From assembly GCA_030278955.1 (NCBI GenBank), contig JAOANR010000014.1, positions 12,588,068 to 12,652,067 on the forward strand: 64,000 nucleotides of DNA, given 5' to 3'. How positions within the stretch are numbered: position 1 is the stretch's first letter; each line of letters opens with the position of its first letter. The notes under the pieces were generated by a model. The model was not told where the DNA came from, did no database searches, and saw only the letters and a program-made list of their open reading frames with translations. Below, piece after piece: positions 11,904-23,253 of the stretch. The stretch comes from Hygrophila difformis (lineage: Eukaryota > Streptophyta > Magnoliopsida > Lamiales > Acanthaceae). The translations under genes and the position numbers were made by a program.

Positions 11904-12375
11904 AAGATTGTGAGTAAAATAACTCCCCCAACCATCCTACAACCCTGCCTTTCACAGAAAAATTAGCAAGAGGGCATACCTTCCCCACCCGCCTCTTCAG
12001 AGGCCACCTCTCGGACACCCAGCTCTGACTCATCACAAAGCATATCTCTCGAAATTGACTGGCCCGAATCGCCATTGCTAGGTATTGTGAGGGACACCCC
12101 TGCTTCCGGCGAAGGCTGGCGCACCTGGACGGGCAGCAAGGACCCCCTCACCTCCGGAGTGTCAAGAAGCCCCTTCACACGCTTATGCCCAATCTGTATC
12201 GATTTACCTCTCGCTGCCTTCGCCCCAGCCGAGATCGTCTTAAAAGAGACAGCGGAGACCGAGGGACGCAGCGCCAAAGGCCCGGGCTTGTTGGACCCTA
12301 GGCTTTTCATTTTCTCCCGGGCCGGAGTGACTGGTGAGACCTTAGAAGGCCCAAGTTCAACTGGGCCACTCCCTG

Positions 12376-13614
12376 TCAACTTGGACGGACCAGCTGGGCC
12401 GTTGTTAGTCTTGCAGACTCCACCACATCGAGACCCGAGGTTGGCCTTGGAGGCTCCACAACCACAAGGCCCGAGATTGGGCTTGAAGGCTCCACCGTCA
12501 CAAGGCCCAGCTCTGGAGTGGGGCCACTTCGCAAGGGGATCACGGGCGGGCTAGAAGGCCCAGGCCGTACCGGCCCATCAAGCACTGCTGGACTGAATAC
12601 CTTATTGGTCTGCTTCCTAGGCCTGCGTTTCTTGACCACCATCCACTCACCTAGGCCAACCGAAGCCTGGTCAAGATTCCCTAGATCATGGGTTTCCCCA
12701 GACCGCCCCACGTCTGTAACCGTCCCACTACTATCCCCATGCACGACGAGTGCGGACTGAGGATCAATGGTAACTGCCGCCACCAACTCCCCAGCCCTGC
12801 TGGGACTCACCTGCCCACCGTCTCCAGAGCCACCCGTCGGGGAGCCCCTCGTAGGCGCTGCTGTCATGGTACATCTTCCCTGCAAATGGCAATATCTCCC
12901 ACATTTCATGCACACCATGTGCAGCCCCTCGTACTCCACGTGAACAGTCTCCCCTTGGACCTCCACCATGCCTATCAGAGGCTCATCCAGATTCACTTCC
13001 ACACATAGACGTGCATACCTCCCTCGGTTAATAGCACGAGTATTTCTATCAACCTTAATCAGGGTCCCCACCGCCGCCGCGATCACCCGCAGCCTCTCTC
13101 ATTATAGAATGTCTGGTTCAAATCAGGAAGATGAATCCAAGTTTGCACCTTATTCACTCTAGAAGACCCCGGCTTAAAATCCTTCGACCATCTCATCACT
13201 GCCAGCACATGATCGAATATCATCCATGGCCCGGCAGTCAAGATCTTCTCCCGGTCCACCGCCAATTGAGTTTTAATCATGAAACAACCATAGCCGATAT
13301 CCAGGAGATCCCACGTGCCCATCAACTTCCACGCCTTAGTGAGACGCTCCTTCAACACCAGATACCCCACCGTAATGCCCAGGGGGCTTCACGATTAGAG
13401 TATCATGCCAAGGGGCATAAAATTCTTCCATAACTGAAGGGGCGAACCAAACCTTTGGGCAACGTCGATTGGCTCCATCCTTGTCAATAGTCGCTAACCG
13501 GGCATTAAGCAAATCAGGAATCTCCTCCACAGGGGAAGGGTTGACTTCGGGATCAGCGCTTGACATAACCACATCACGAAATGAGATCGAAGACGGCCCT
13601 CCCTGCGCAAGCAC
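12376..13614 (-). pseudogene. LINE ORF1: DUF4283 domain and CCHC zinc knuckle, frameshifted
   Basis: Three overlapping frames give one protein. 13614-13336 is an N-terminal part ending in WHDTLIVKPPG. 13370-13083 holds the DUF4283 core (KERLTKAWKLMGTWDLLDIG, then WMIFDHVLAVMRW). 13086-12376 holds CMKCGRYCHLQGRC, a C-x2-C-x4-H-x4-C knuckle, followed by a Pro/Ser-rich tail. ORF1 proteins of this family bind the element RNA. The two frame changes (about 13340-13370 and about 13085) are inactivating. Confidence 0.83.
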
Positions 13615-13730
13615 GGGGTTGACCTTCTCGGAGGGATCAGGGGATGCTCATAGGGATGCTCAGGAGAAGTCATTTTCCAAAATTATCCATACTTTTTGGG
13701 TAAGCGTTGTGTTTTTACACTAATGATTAA

Positions 13731-14309
13731 GGCTCTGTTAGGGAATAAACTGTAACGTTTAGCATTTAACTTTTAAAATATATACTAAAAATAGCCTAAA
13801 AATCTATACTTCATCCTTCTTTTTTAAATGTCATAGACCCACATTTTATACAGTCTAATACACATTTTTAATCCTCAATAACTCAAATTGCATACAACAA
13901 AAATTATGAAAATTTAATATTCTAAATGTATTCGATTAGACGAATCTAACAAGATCTCACTTGACTATATTTTATCTTATATAATTGTATTAAAAACTCG
14001 AATCAAACTTATTCAATAAACAGTGACAAAACATTCAATGTGTCATTTATACAAGAACGGACGAAGTATATAATAAATATTAATTTCAATAACTGCCATA
14101 TTTTAATTTCTAAACTTACTACTCTCCCCTAATTTTAACTTTCCAAACTCCATACTCTAAACTATAATTTAAAATTGCATTACCAAAGAGGCAAACACTA
14201 TTATTTTTTTTTTGGTTATTCAAAATTATGTAAATTTAAAACTATTTTTCAATATTAATTTCAAATTCAATTTCAAAACTTTAATTATTTCCCAAATACT
14301 AATCTACCC
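13731..14309. mobile_element. PIF/Harbinger-like MITE nested in the LINE 5' end
   Basis: The left end is ggctctgttagggaataa with TAA before it (13728-13730); TAA follows the right end (14310-14312), a 3-bp TSD. It is a diverged, inverted relative of 23254-23794, for example sharing gtttagcatttaactttt. It is interrupted by a Stowaway MITE at 13807-14069. The right end is degenerate. Confidence 0.65.
13807..14069. mobile_element. Stowaway-type MITE, copy 5, nested
   Basis: It starts tacttcatccttcttt and ends agaacggacgaagtata, with the family block agacgaatctaacaagatct near 13938. It lies within the Harbinger-like MITE 13731-14309. Confidence 0.7.
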
Positions 14310-14474
14310 TAAAAACAATGGAATAATATTGCGTACTTAAGCGTTGGTTTGCGACGAAAATGCAGAGTGTCGAACAGATGAAGATGGCAATTTAACTTCA
14401 AGAATCAAGAATCAAGCGTAGCAAAAAACCTCCAAGAGCTTATCCAAAAAAAAAAAAAAACCTCCAAGAGTCAA

Positions 14475-14484
14475 TATATAAATA
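14475..14484 (+). promoter_or_regulatory. Probable TATA box of the Bet1-like SNARE gene
   Basis: TATATAAATA lies 163-172 nt upstream of the proposed start codon at 14647. A CT-rich leader follows around 14531-14545. The LINE TSD ends only about 140 bp upstream of it. Confidence 0.5.
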
Positions 14485-14646
14485 AACCAAGTACAGCGCG
14501 ACGGGCGAGGGCCCAGGCCACGTTCAGGATCCACTTTTCTCTCTGTCGACTGCCGACGCGCTCAAATTTGATTCTTCAGATCTGCAATTCCTTTTCGATT
14601 TCCGATTATTCTCCAACCACCTGGGAATTATATCAATCCATTTCTC

Positions 14647-17504
14647 ATGAGCTACCGGAGGTTGGCATGACAAAATTTATTGCCGCTTCAATTATTTTCG
14701 TCAATTTGGAAGTTACTTGTCTGTTTGATGATCAAATTGATTGCTTGCAATTTGGGTGTTTGATAGTACTTTTGTTGTTAAATTTTGAAAATGTGGTTTC
14801 TCCGTCGGATATGATGGGAAAACAATACCTGGGATTGTTCTTGCATGTTTTGAATTTTGATGGGAACGATTATTCTTTGATAATGGTTATGCTTGATTCC
14901 TTTTGGTTTGGGAGGCATTCTGCTTTTGAACTAATTTTCGGCCAGGAATGAGCCGATGTCTAATTATATTTGGGTTGAATTTGCTTTATTCTTAATGGTG
15001 TATTGCGTTTTTGTGCTATACCAACGTCTTGTGTTGTATTTTTTCTCAATTCGTTTGATAAATACTAAGCTCATTCTTCATGAGGTTGGGTTCTAGTTCT
15101 TGAATCAATGGTCTGGTTATGATGTGTGAAAATTATTAATTTGGAGACAGTAATTTTATTATTTTGGACTGTCATGCTCGTTCTTCGATTTCTGGTAATT
15201 CGTTTTGTGTTTGATGTGTTTTGAATACAAGACTTCATCTGACTTTTCTGCTTCACAGTCTACATCAGTTACATTGCTTTCTCACTATTTCTTCTCTTGC
15301 CAAATGCTTGTTGTAATGCAATTGTTTGAGTTTTGAATACTGACATTTAGTAGATGGAGGAGCTTAGAGTATTGACTTGGCATTTTAATGTCCAACTTTA
15401 TTGCAATAAATGGCAATGCTAGTTTGAAGATATTTTCATTGTTTCTTTCAAACTGATACATATCAATGAAATAAAAGAAATGTCAGAGGAATGAGAATTC
15501 CAATTTCCAAACCGACCAAGTGCTTACGTTGCTGAAGTAGTAGGCAGACAGTGTAATAAGCCTTAGAGTATAGCATCATCTGAATTCAGTAGTAGATTAT
15601 CGTGATCATTAATGAAAATTGTTGATATATTTCTCCTGTTCCACGAACTCTTGGATGGCACTTGTGTGGTTGTGTTTGCAATTACTTTTCCACTTTTCTA
15701 GTCAACGATACTAATTTATGAGGGTGACGCCGTTTAGGTGTGAATGCCAGTAGGAATTCAACTACTCAAAGCATTATAAAAATAATCATTGATATGTAAA
15801 TCTGTTTTGTATCTTTCATGCATATAATAGATGCATATATATAGATAGAGAGATAGATAGATAGATATGCACTACCTCTGTTCCTGTACCCTTTTATTTT
15901 TCATAAAAACGTGGTAAGTGCACCATCAACTTAAATCTGTTGTGTATCTGTCATGCATATGATTAATGCATACATAGATAGAAAGATATACACTTCCTCT
16001 ACCCTTTTACTTGTCACCAAAAGGTGGTAAGTAAGCACACCATCACCTTATAGTTGGTGACAAGTAAAAAGAGACAAACGGAGTATATATGCATTTTTGT
16101 TTTCTCAAGATCATTATGGTGTTGAATCTTTTGAAGCACTTAAAAATTTTCATGAAATTTTGTGCAAACAGGGATCATCGATCCTCAAGGGCTGCACTTC
16201 TTGACAACATTGATACCCTTGAAGAGGGAGGTATTAGATCCTCTTCTTATTCAAGTGGTCTTGATGAGCATGACAATGACAAAGCTATGGACAGCTTGCA
16301 TGATAGAGTCAGTTTTTTGAAAAGAGTAAGCACTATTCTATTTAGGAATTTTAACTTTTTGAACTTTTACTGTTTATGCAGTATCGGTTTCTGTTCCTAT
16401 TATCCAAAACTAATCATATACTTATTGCCAGTATGAAAGTTGGTATAGATGTTTTGCCTGGTGATGTTTTTCTTCTCTAAAACATACTGCATGTTGTCTA
16501 CCTTTGACCTTCTTATTTAATTGTCTTCCCTAAGTTGTCAACTATGTGGAATGTTTGATGCAGCAAAAATAAATTCTTTAATTTTATAACTAAAATTATA
16601 TGATACCATGTGGTGTATTATGTTTCGCAACCTGCATTTGGTTGCAAGTACAAAGAACCATTCAGTTAGGTGAGTGGAATACTGTGCTTTCTGATTTAGT
16701 TTTTTCAGGGTTTCCAAGCCATATGCCTCTTATGGTATCTTCTATATAAAAAAATACTATGCATTTGGAAATCTTCAGAACATTCTTGAGGTTACCACAT
16801 TGTTACAGTGTTTTTGATGCACTTTGTTTATTTTTGGTATCTCATCAAGTACATTCAGAGACGGGCAGCAGTTTTCACCGATTCTCATGACTCATAAATT
16901 ATGCTTAATAATGTGCATCATCATTCAAACAACAGAATGGTAGGGATGTCAACGTTTAGACCCTCATGAATAGTTGTAGCTGAGAAAATGGCTAATGTCA
17001 TCTAGAGACTAGAATTTATTTTATTGAAGAACTCAAGATTTAAGATCTTTTTAATGGTAGCAGTTGACAGGAGATATACATGAAGAGGTCGAGAGTCACA
17101 ACCGTATGCTAGACCGAATGGTATGTTAAATCATGGTTGTAGCATGATTTAAGTTAATGGTATTTTTTCGTGGAAAGCTTTATACTTAGAAGTTTCTTCT
17201 TAATTTTTTCTTATTCTCTTTTTTCTTTTCTTTTTTGGGTTACTATAGGGTAATGGCATGGATGCATCAAGAGGATTCATGTCAGGGACAATTGATCGTT
17301 TCAAAATGGTAAACCCCAATAGATGATTAATCATTCTTCCTAGTTTTCATGGCCCTTTATTTTTTAGTTTTGAATTGTTTCTTTTCTATTGGTGCGGCTG
17401 GATATTCTCTGCAGGTGTTTGAAAAGAAAACAAATAAGAGAACCTGCAAACTTGCAATGTATTTTGTAGTTGGTTTCTTTGTGCTTTACTATGTATTTAG
17501 GTGA
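14647..17504 (+). CDS. Bet1-like Qc-SNARE
   Basis: Five coding exons: 14647-14660, 16172-16325, 17064-17120, 17249-17308 and 17415-17504, all flanked by GT/AG, giving 124 residues (family about 120-130). The N-terminus reads MSYRRDHRSSRAALLDN. The SNARE heptad region runs from about residue 38 to 95 (DKAMDSLHDRVSFLKR, LTGDIHEEVESHNRMLDRM, GNGMDASRGFMSGTIDRFKM). A single C-terminal membrane anchor is at about 108-123 (LAMYFVVGFFVLYYVF), so it is tail-anchored with its bulk in the cytosol. Plant Bet1-like SNAREs act in ER-Golgi vesicle fusion as the Qc partner. The 14-nt first exon is inferred because its AG end restores Arg in phase and gives the family N-terminus. At 17501 a GTGAGT donor-like sequence overlaps the TGA stop, so an extra 3' exon cannot be excluded. 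Confidence 0.9.
14661..16171 (+). other. Intron 1 of the SNARE gene, with microsatellite and small MITE
   Basis: A 1511-bp intron. It contains a tagatagagaga/gatagata microsatellite (about 15840-15868) and a ~100-bp hairpin (about 15988-16087) whose arms read cttttacttgtcacca and ggtgacaagtaaaaag. The hairpin is probably a tiny MITE. Otherwise it is featureless and T-rich. The open frame at 14568-14951 crosses the exon 1 donor and is not considered coding. Confidence 0.6.
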
Positions 17505-19860
17505 GTGTCTCTTTTGCTCCCACCATTTGTTTCATCATAAATCAAGGATCGAAGGCTGCATTTTTTATAAAGGTAAATCTGAGTAATTGAATGAATTAAT
17601 GGCAAATTTAATAACTGTCATAATCTGAGAAGTTGAAAATAATAGTAGTGAACAAGATCAATGATAAATGTGCATCATGTGTAGTGTGCTTTTTTCATTC
17701 AGTAGTGATTGATTAGATCATTACATTTTTTTCAAACCTTCCTGCTCAATTCAATCACTTATGATATTTATATAGAGAGTGACCTGTATATTGTCAGAAG
17801 CAGTAACATTATTACTATATTAAGTCATAGGCTTGGTTTGATGCATTATTTAGATTTAAGGGTGATCATATATCTAAATTACATGATTAAAGATCTTGGT
17901 TATAAATCTCAATTTTGATTACTCAATCCAAACACATTTAGTGAGAAATTGACCGTCTATACCATTTTGATGAGATATTAAATTTCATCCTTAAAAGGCA
18001 AACATACTCATTAAGTTGGTTAGATATAAGAACAGAATTCTGAAGTGCTTTATCTCCATTTGCATTTTTAATGCGTATTTCATATTTGTGCACATTATTT
18101 AGCTCTCAAATATCCCTGTCGAATCACGGATTTCAGAGAGGGGCATAATTTGGGGTTTGATTTTGATTGCATTCAATTATATAGCCAATTTAACACTACT
18201 ATCTCCCATACTGTTTTATGGCTTTCACTCATCACCGAAACCCTTTCGAAATATTTGGGATACTGATATTCTCTCGTATGTGTAGGACTCTCCTATACTT
18301 CTTATATGGTTAAAGTAGGATTCCAACACATGTACTGGGGATGCAAATGCTGGTCATTTCTTTGTCGCCATGAAACTCCAGAAGAGGAATTCAGAGGCTG
18401 CATATAGTATACTCTATACATCATTGCTCGAAACCCAACCGAATAGACATACCTTTTTAAGAGGAGGTGATTGGTGGTTCTTTTTTGTGTTTGCATTCTT
18501 TATGTGGTGCAACTCTGCCAAAATCTGCTGCATACACCACAGGGCTTATAATACCTTTAACTGTACATTTGCATTCCTCACATGCTCGATCTTCATGTGC
18601 ATATATTCTTATCCAACAATTTGACTATAGCTATATACATGGATTTTCGCAAATAGTTTAACTCATGCTCTGTTTCCAAATAGAATGTACTACTGGAGTA
18701 GTAATGTGTCAGAAATTACAGTAGCTTCAAGTAGTGTTGTTCACTAAGAACTTTGGTGTTGTCTTCTTGTGGTAATTGGAGATGGAATTTTTATGAGAAT
18801 GTCGCAATTGTGGCTTGAACGTTTGATGAGCTTATGCATTACTGGTCACTGGTCAGCATGGAGTCGATTGTATTAAGGCCTCGTTTGATATTCCTTATTA
18901 TAGGATTGGATAGATACATAATAATTTGCGCCGTAACATGAACCTCAAAGGTTTGCTTTTTACAATAATCAAATAACGAATTCATAGCACTCTTATGAAA
19001 CCCTAAAACTGAACGTGCATTTTTCTTCAAATTAAATGAGGGTCATCAGCTCATCGCCTACTGTTTCTTTTTTCTTTTTCTTATTATTTTTTTTAAAAAA
19101 AAAAAAAAAAAAAAAAAGATCTCAGATGCCCCAAGCAAACAGAATCGATCTTTATGGTCTTGGGTTAATTTTTTTTTTCTTTGCTTTGGCTGAAATTTGG
19201 AACCTCAATTATAAAATTAAAAGTAAAAAATTTGATCACCACGTCAAATTTTAATTCCCATTTGCTTTAAAGTACGAAATTGAAAAATACAAAATGGGTC
19301 TCTTTGGGAGTTATCAGCAGATAGAATAAAATACTGATAATTTGCTCTCCAATATTTCATCAGATTCAAGATTCAACCCAATATGCTCATAGAAAATCTA
19401 CTACTTACAAAACATTATGGATTAGCATATCATTGGTGAAATATGCTAAAATTTAATATGCTCTCATACATGAATAATTCTATGACATTAATCGAGACAA
19501 TAATATTTTTAAAGATTAAATTGTGTATTACTATTAGTTATTATTACAATAGGAGAAATGAATAGATTGAAACACTAGTGTTTACAAGACCACCCACATT
19601 TAGGCTAAATTAGCACTATCTTACAACTTGAGAATACGAACAAAATGTTTGATTGGAAGCCCACATTTATTTAAACAATATCCAGCCTACATAAAAGATA
19701 TCAATCACTCCAACCACAATACAGCAAAATTCTTTACAATTGGAGAATCCGTCACCCTCCCGACAGCATCCCTCGGTGAATCCAACAATGTAAGAACAAC
19801 ACAGCTCATCGGAAGATTCAAAATTCCTCATCAATCTTAAAGAGATGGTACTTAAAAGAT
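17505..19860. other. SNARE 3' region and intergenic DNA before the ammonium transporter
   Basis: The first several hundred bases are the expected 3' UTR or flank of the SNARE gene. I see no convincing exon beyond 17504. A 23-A homopolymer follows a T-rich run at 19068-19118. The segment from about 18870 (aggcctcgtttgatattcc) looks like the end of a decayed MITE. No gene is evident in the short frames here. Confidence 0.5.
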
Positions 19861-19871
19861 ACGTATTTGTC

Positions 19872-19879
19872 TATATAAA
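19872..19879 (+). promoter_or_regulatory. TATA box of the ammonium transporter gene
   Basis: TATATAAA lies 73 nt before the ATG at 19953 within ctatataaacc. The transcript would start about 19905, giving a short 5' UTR that includes caacaacaacatagc, a CAA-rich leader typical of highly translated plant mRNAs. Confidence 0.6.
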
Positions 19880-19952
19880 CCACTCCAATTCACCATCCCT
19901 TGCTTCCTTCACTTGAACCCCAATTCAACAACAACATAGCAAAAAATCAACA

Positions 19953-21729
19953 ATGTCGTTCCCTGCCCTGCCACCCAACCTCAAACCGGACGATGCCAAC
20001 CCGTTCTGGATGAACAAGGGCGACAATGCATGGCAGCTGACGGCGGCTACCCTGGTCGGCCTCCAGAGCGTCCCCGGGCTGATCATTCTCTACGGAGGGG
20101 CTGTGAAGAAGAAGTGGGCGGTGAACTCTGCCTTCATGGCGTTGTATGCCTTCGCCTGCGTGCTCGTCTGTTGGGTCTGCTGGGGATACCGCTTGTCGTT
20201 TGGGGATAAGTTCATCCCTTTTTTGGGGAGGATCAACGTTTCCTTGTCCCAGAAGTACCTCCTGGAAAAAGCCTTCTTGGGGAATTTCCCCAATGCCACC
20301 ATGGTGTACTTTCAGTTCGTGTTTGCGGCGATCACCCTGATTTTGATCGCGGGGGCGGTGCTGGGACGGATGAACTTTTACGCGTGGATGTTGTTCGTGC
20401 CCCTGTGGTTGACGTTCTCGTACACGATTGGGGCGTACTCAATTTGGTCGCTAAACGGATGGCTTTCGACTGCGGGGTTGATAGATTATTCGGGGGGTTA
20501 CGTCATCCATTTGTCGTCAGGGGTCGCTGGTTTCACCGCTGCATTTTGGGTATGACTTCGTTGAGATCCCACGTCGAAAATATTGTGGTTCCCTTAATTT
20601 ATAAGGGATGAGGAAATTTAGGGTTTGGGTTTTGAGTTGGAAGAACTCTCCCTTGTTTAATAAGCCAATCTTGTTTCATTAAGTTAAAGGCTTATAATAG
20701 GAATCAATTAAATCATTATTACTAATTGGTTTTGAGTTGGAACACTGTGTCCGTTGTTTAACGAAAGCTAACTTCTACCTTAACTTATTGCCTTCCAGGT
20801 AGGGCCGCGGTTAACCAAGGACCGGGAAAGGTTTCCCCCGAACAACATTCTCCTGATGTTGGCCGGGGCAGGGCTCCTATGGATGGGGTGGACGGGGTTC
20901 AATGGAGGGGACCCATACGCTGTAAGTATCGATGCGTCCTTGGCTGTTCTCAACACCCATATTTGCACCGCGACGAGTCTTTTGACTTGGCTCGCCCTCG
21001 ACATATTTTTCTTCGGAAAGGCTTCCGTGATTGGCGCCGTTCAAGGCATGATCACCGGCCTAGTTTGCATCACACCGGCGGCAGGTAAACTTTCAACAAG
21101 AATTATACATTGTCAATCATTCATCATTATTAACTAACATTTGCATAAAATAGCATGACAGAATTATTGTCACTAATAATATGGTAGGGGTCGTCCATGG
21201 TTGGGCGGCTATAGTAATGGGATTATGCTCGGGCTCGATTCCATGGCTGACCATGATGGTCATACACAAGAAATCCGTACTCCTTCAAAAAGTAGACGAC
21301 ACAATGGCCGTGTTCCACACCCACGCGGTGGCTGGAACACTAGGAGGCCTACTCACCGGTCTCTTTGCCAACCCAAGGCTCTGCTATTTATTCTACAGTG
21401 ATTATAAGAAATACGTTGGCCTCTTCTACGGCTTTCAGATGGGAGAGTACCGCAAAGGCTTCAGACAAATGGGGCTCCAGCTTCTCGGAGTGTTGTTTGT
21501 AGTGACCATCAACGTTGTTATAACGAGCATAATATGCGTCGTAGTGAACCTCATTGTCCCATTGAGGATGACCGAGGAGGATATGGAAATCGGTGATGAA
21601 GCAGCGCATGGGGAGGAGGCGTACGCCATCTGGGGCCAAGGCGATCGCAATGAAAACTCGCGATTCTCAACATACAATGATGTCGAAATTGGCTCACCCA
21701 AGAATAAGGGACATGTTGAAATGACATAA
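19953..21729 (+). CDS. Ammonium transporter, AMT2/AMT3-type
   Basis: Exons 19953-20549, 20799-21084 and 21188-21729 (introns 249 and 103 bp) encode 474 residues, the usual size. It is an AMT/MEP/Rh-family plasma-membrane channel moving ammonium from outside into the cytosol. The body is hydrophobic with about eleven membrane spans. The AMT signature is seen at [22 protein letters not shown] (about 178-199). The twin-His pair of the pore is H186 (VIHLSSG) and H340 (FHTHAVAG). The N-terminus is [19 protein letters not shown]. The cytosolic tail (about 430-474) is acidic and begins with the [26 protein letters not shown] segment characteristic of AMT2/AMT3/AMT4 rather than AMT1 proteins. All exons join in phase with no break. 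The subgroup number is not assigned. Confidence 0.94.
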
Positions 21730-21887
21730 CCGGATATTTAGTAAGCCGAACATGATTTGTTTTGCGGGGAGGGAAAAAAAAAAGACAGTATAGAATGTGG
21801 GTTTTCGTTAATTTGCCAACAAAAAAAAAAGAAAAGAAAAGAAAAAGACATTATAGATGGATCCATCTATAGCTCTTGTTGTTTTTG

Positions 21888-21893
21888 AATAAA
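21888..21893 (+). terminator. Candidate polyadenylation signal of the ammonium transporter
   Basis: AATAAA lies about 160 nt after the stop codon at 21727-21729, following an A-rich stretch. The assignment is positional. Confidence 0.45.
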
Positions 21894-21899
21894 ACTTGC

Positions 21900-22286
21900 A
21901 CTTTGCTTGGTTTTAGTCCTAACCTATTCCTCAACAAAGATGCATAGTTTGCCAACAACTCTCTACCATTCAATTACCTTCCCAACATTAACATGTATGA
22001 TATATTGGAGTAATATCTAAACATGAAAATACTAGAGTTGTTCCTATTCAAATTACTTGTACAGTTGAAATATGAAAATAATGGAGCATATATTTGAAAA
22101 GACCCTCCATGTTTTGTCCAATAAGCATCCATAATAGTGTAATAAAGTAGTATGTCCTTAGTTTATCAGCATTCGAACCATTCAAGTGATCCTCAAACAA
22201 TATAATGAATGGCATCTATCATAATCAAGCTCCTCTTGTATACGTCTATTGAATATCATTCCATCAAGTGTGGGTGATGGTTGTGG
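21900..22286. other. Intergenic stretch without recognisable features
   Basis: AT-rich sequence after the transporter's 3' end. I see no long reading frame, repeat end or RNA gene in it. Confidence 0.5.
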
Positions 22287-22614
22287 CATCCAAGGTTTTA
22301 AATATCGGTATCGGTGTCTATGTAGGACATTTAAATTTACAGAAATTTCGAAGATATTTGAAATTTCGGAGATATTTGCAATTTTTTTAGAAAATCACAT
22401 CGAAATTATGAGAGGATTAAAATGAAATACTATTCCAAAATTCATCCCTTTTGTTGCTATAATTAGTAATATTTTAACAATATTTATTAAATAATATTAT
22501 GTTGATAATTTGATATCATGTATCATGTTGATTGTGGTGAAATTTTACTTTGAGGTGTTCCGAAATTCGAAATTTCGATCGAAATTTCAGAAATTTCGAG
22601 GAAATTTAAAACAA
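22287..22614. repeat. Dispersed 'ggtatcgg' MITE-like repeat, copy 1
   Basis: The ends ccaaggttttaaa and tttaaaacaatgg are inverted. The interior is rich in gaaatttcg motifs in both orientations. A second copy occurs at 62528-63020. It is non-coding, and its class is uncertain. Confidence 0.6.
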
Positions 22615-22813
22615 TGGTGGCAGCATAGGTGGCAATCCAATCGCGGAATTTCCGCCCAATTAGGATTGACAACAGAAGTCCAAATTGGGTTGAAGCATTG
22701 AAGTATAGACGATTTTCTCCTCTAACCACTTTATATATTAGTGCGCCGCAAAAAAACATAGGTGATGTTTCTTTCTCCCGAACCTAATCTATTGTGAATT
22801 GGGTGGGTACACT

Positions 22814-23216
22814 CAGTGGCGGATCTAGAAAAAAATTTAAACGGGGTCACAAAAATAATAATTGAAATTTAAATTTAAATATATTAAATATAATATTTAA
22901 ATTTAAATATATTAAATATAACAATTAAGACATACCTCTTACAAATACTCTATACGGTCTTTCATACTTTTGAATCGACTAATAACAGCTTCATTCATAA
23001 CATTGAGGAGAGCTTCTTTCTCTATAGCACAAATAAGAGAATCGATGATCAAAAAATTGTCACCTATTCGATTTCGCAAATCAGATTTCACAAGTTTTTG
23101 GGTCCCCACAAAAATTTAAGCGGGTGCACTAAACTAAGCATAAATATTTTTTACCTTACAACACAAATTTAAGCGGTGTCCCGTGCCCCGGTAGTCCAAA
23201 GGTGCGTCCGCCCCTG
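22814..23216. mobile_element. hAT-type MITE with 8-bp TSD
   Basis: The ends cagtggcggatctag and gcgtccgcccctg form an imperfect terminal inverted repeat. The octamer ggtacact occurs directly on both sides (22806-22813 and 23217-23224), which supports a hAT-type insertion. The 403-bp interior is AT-rich with no coding potential. A terminal fragment of the same family may lie near 37730-37752 (tagatccgcccccgg). Confidence 0.85.
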
Positions 23217-23253
23217 GGTACACTTTTTGTTATTCTCCGCAATGCTTTCGTAA

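Larger units (their letters stand above)
7781..14321 (-). mobile_element. L1-clade LINE with RNase H, broken, with 15-bp TSD
   Basis: A plant non-LTR retrotransposon lying on the minus strand. In transcription order: ORF1 with DUF4283 and a zinc knuckle (13614-12376), endonuclease (11903 downward), reverse transcriptase (11118-9428), zf-RVT linker, RNase H (to 7847), and a poly(A) seen as ten T at 7781-7790. The 15-mer aataatattgcgtac occurs immediately outside both ends (7766-7780 and 14322-14336) and is the TSD. Frameshifts and stops break both ORFs, so the copy is inactive. A Harbinger-like MITE (13731-14309) sits 12 bp inside the 5' end. The sequence is GC-richer than the flanking DNA. 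Confidence 0.9.

Noticed and set aside
12075..13162. Several plus-strand frames of 60-160 codons over the LINE
   Set aside because: They run antisense to the recognisable DUF4283 and zinc-knuckle frames in a GC-rich region, so they are shadows.
14568..14951. 127-codon frame at the start of the SNARE gene
   Set aside because: It crosses the proposed exon 1 donor into intron sequence and resembles no protein; the SNARE N-terminus uses another frame.
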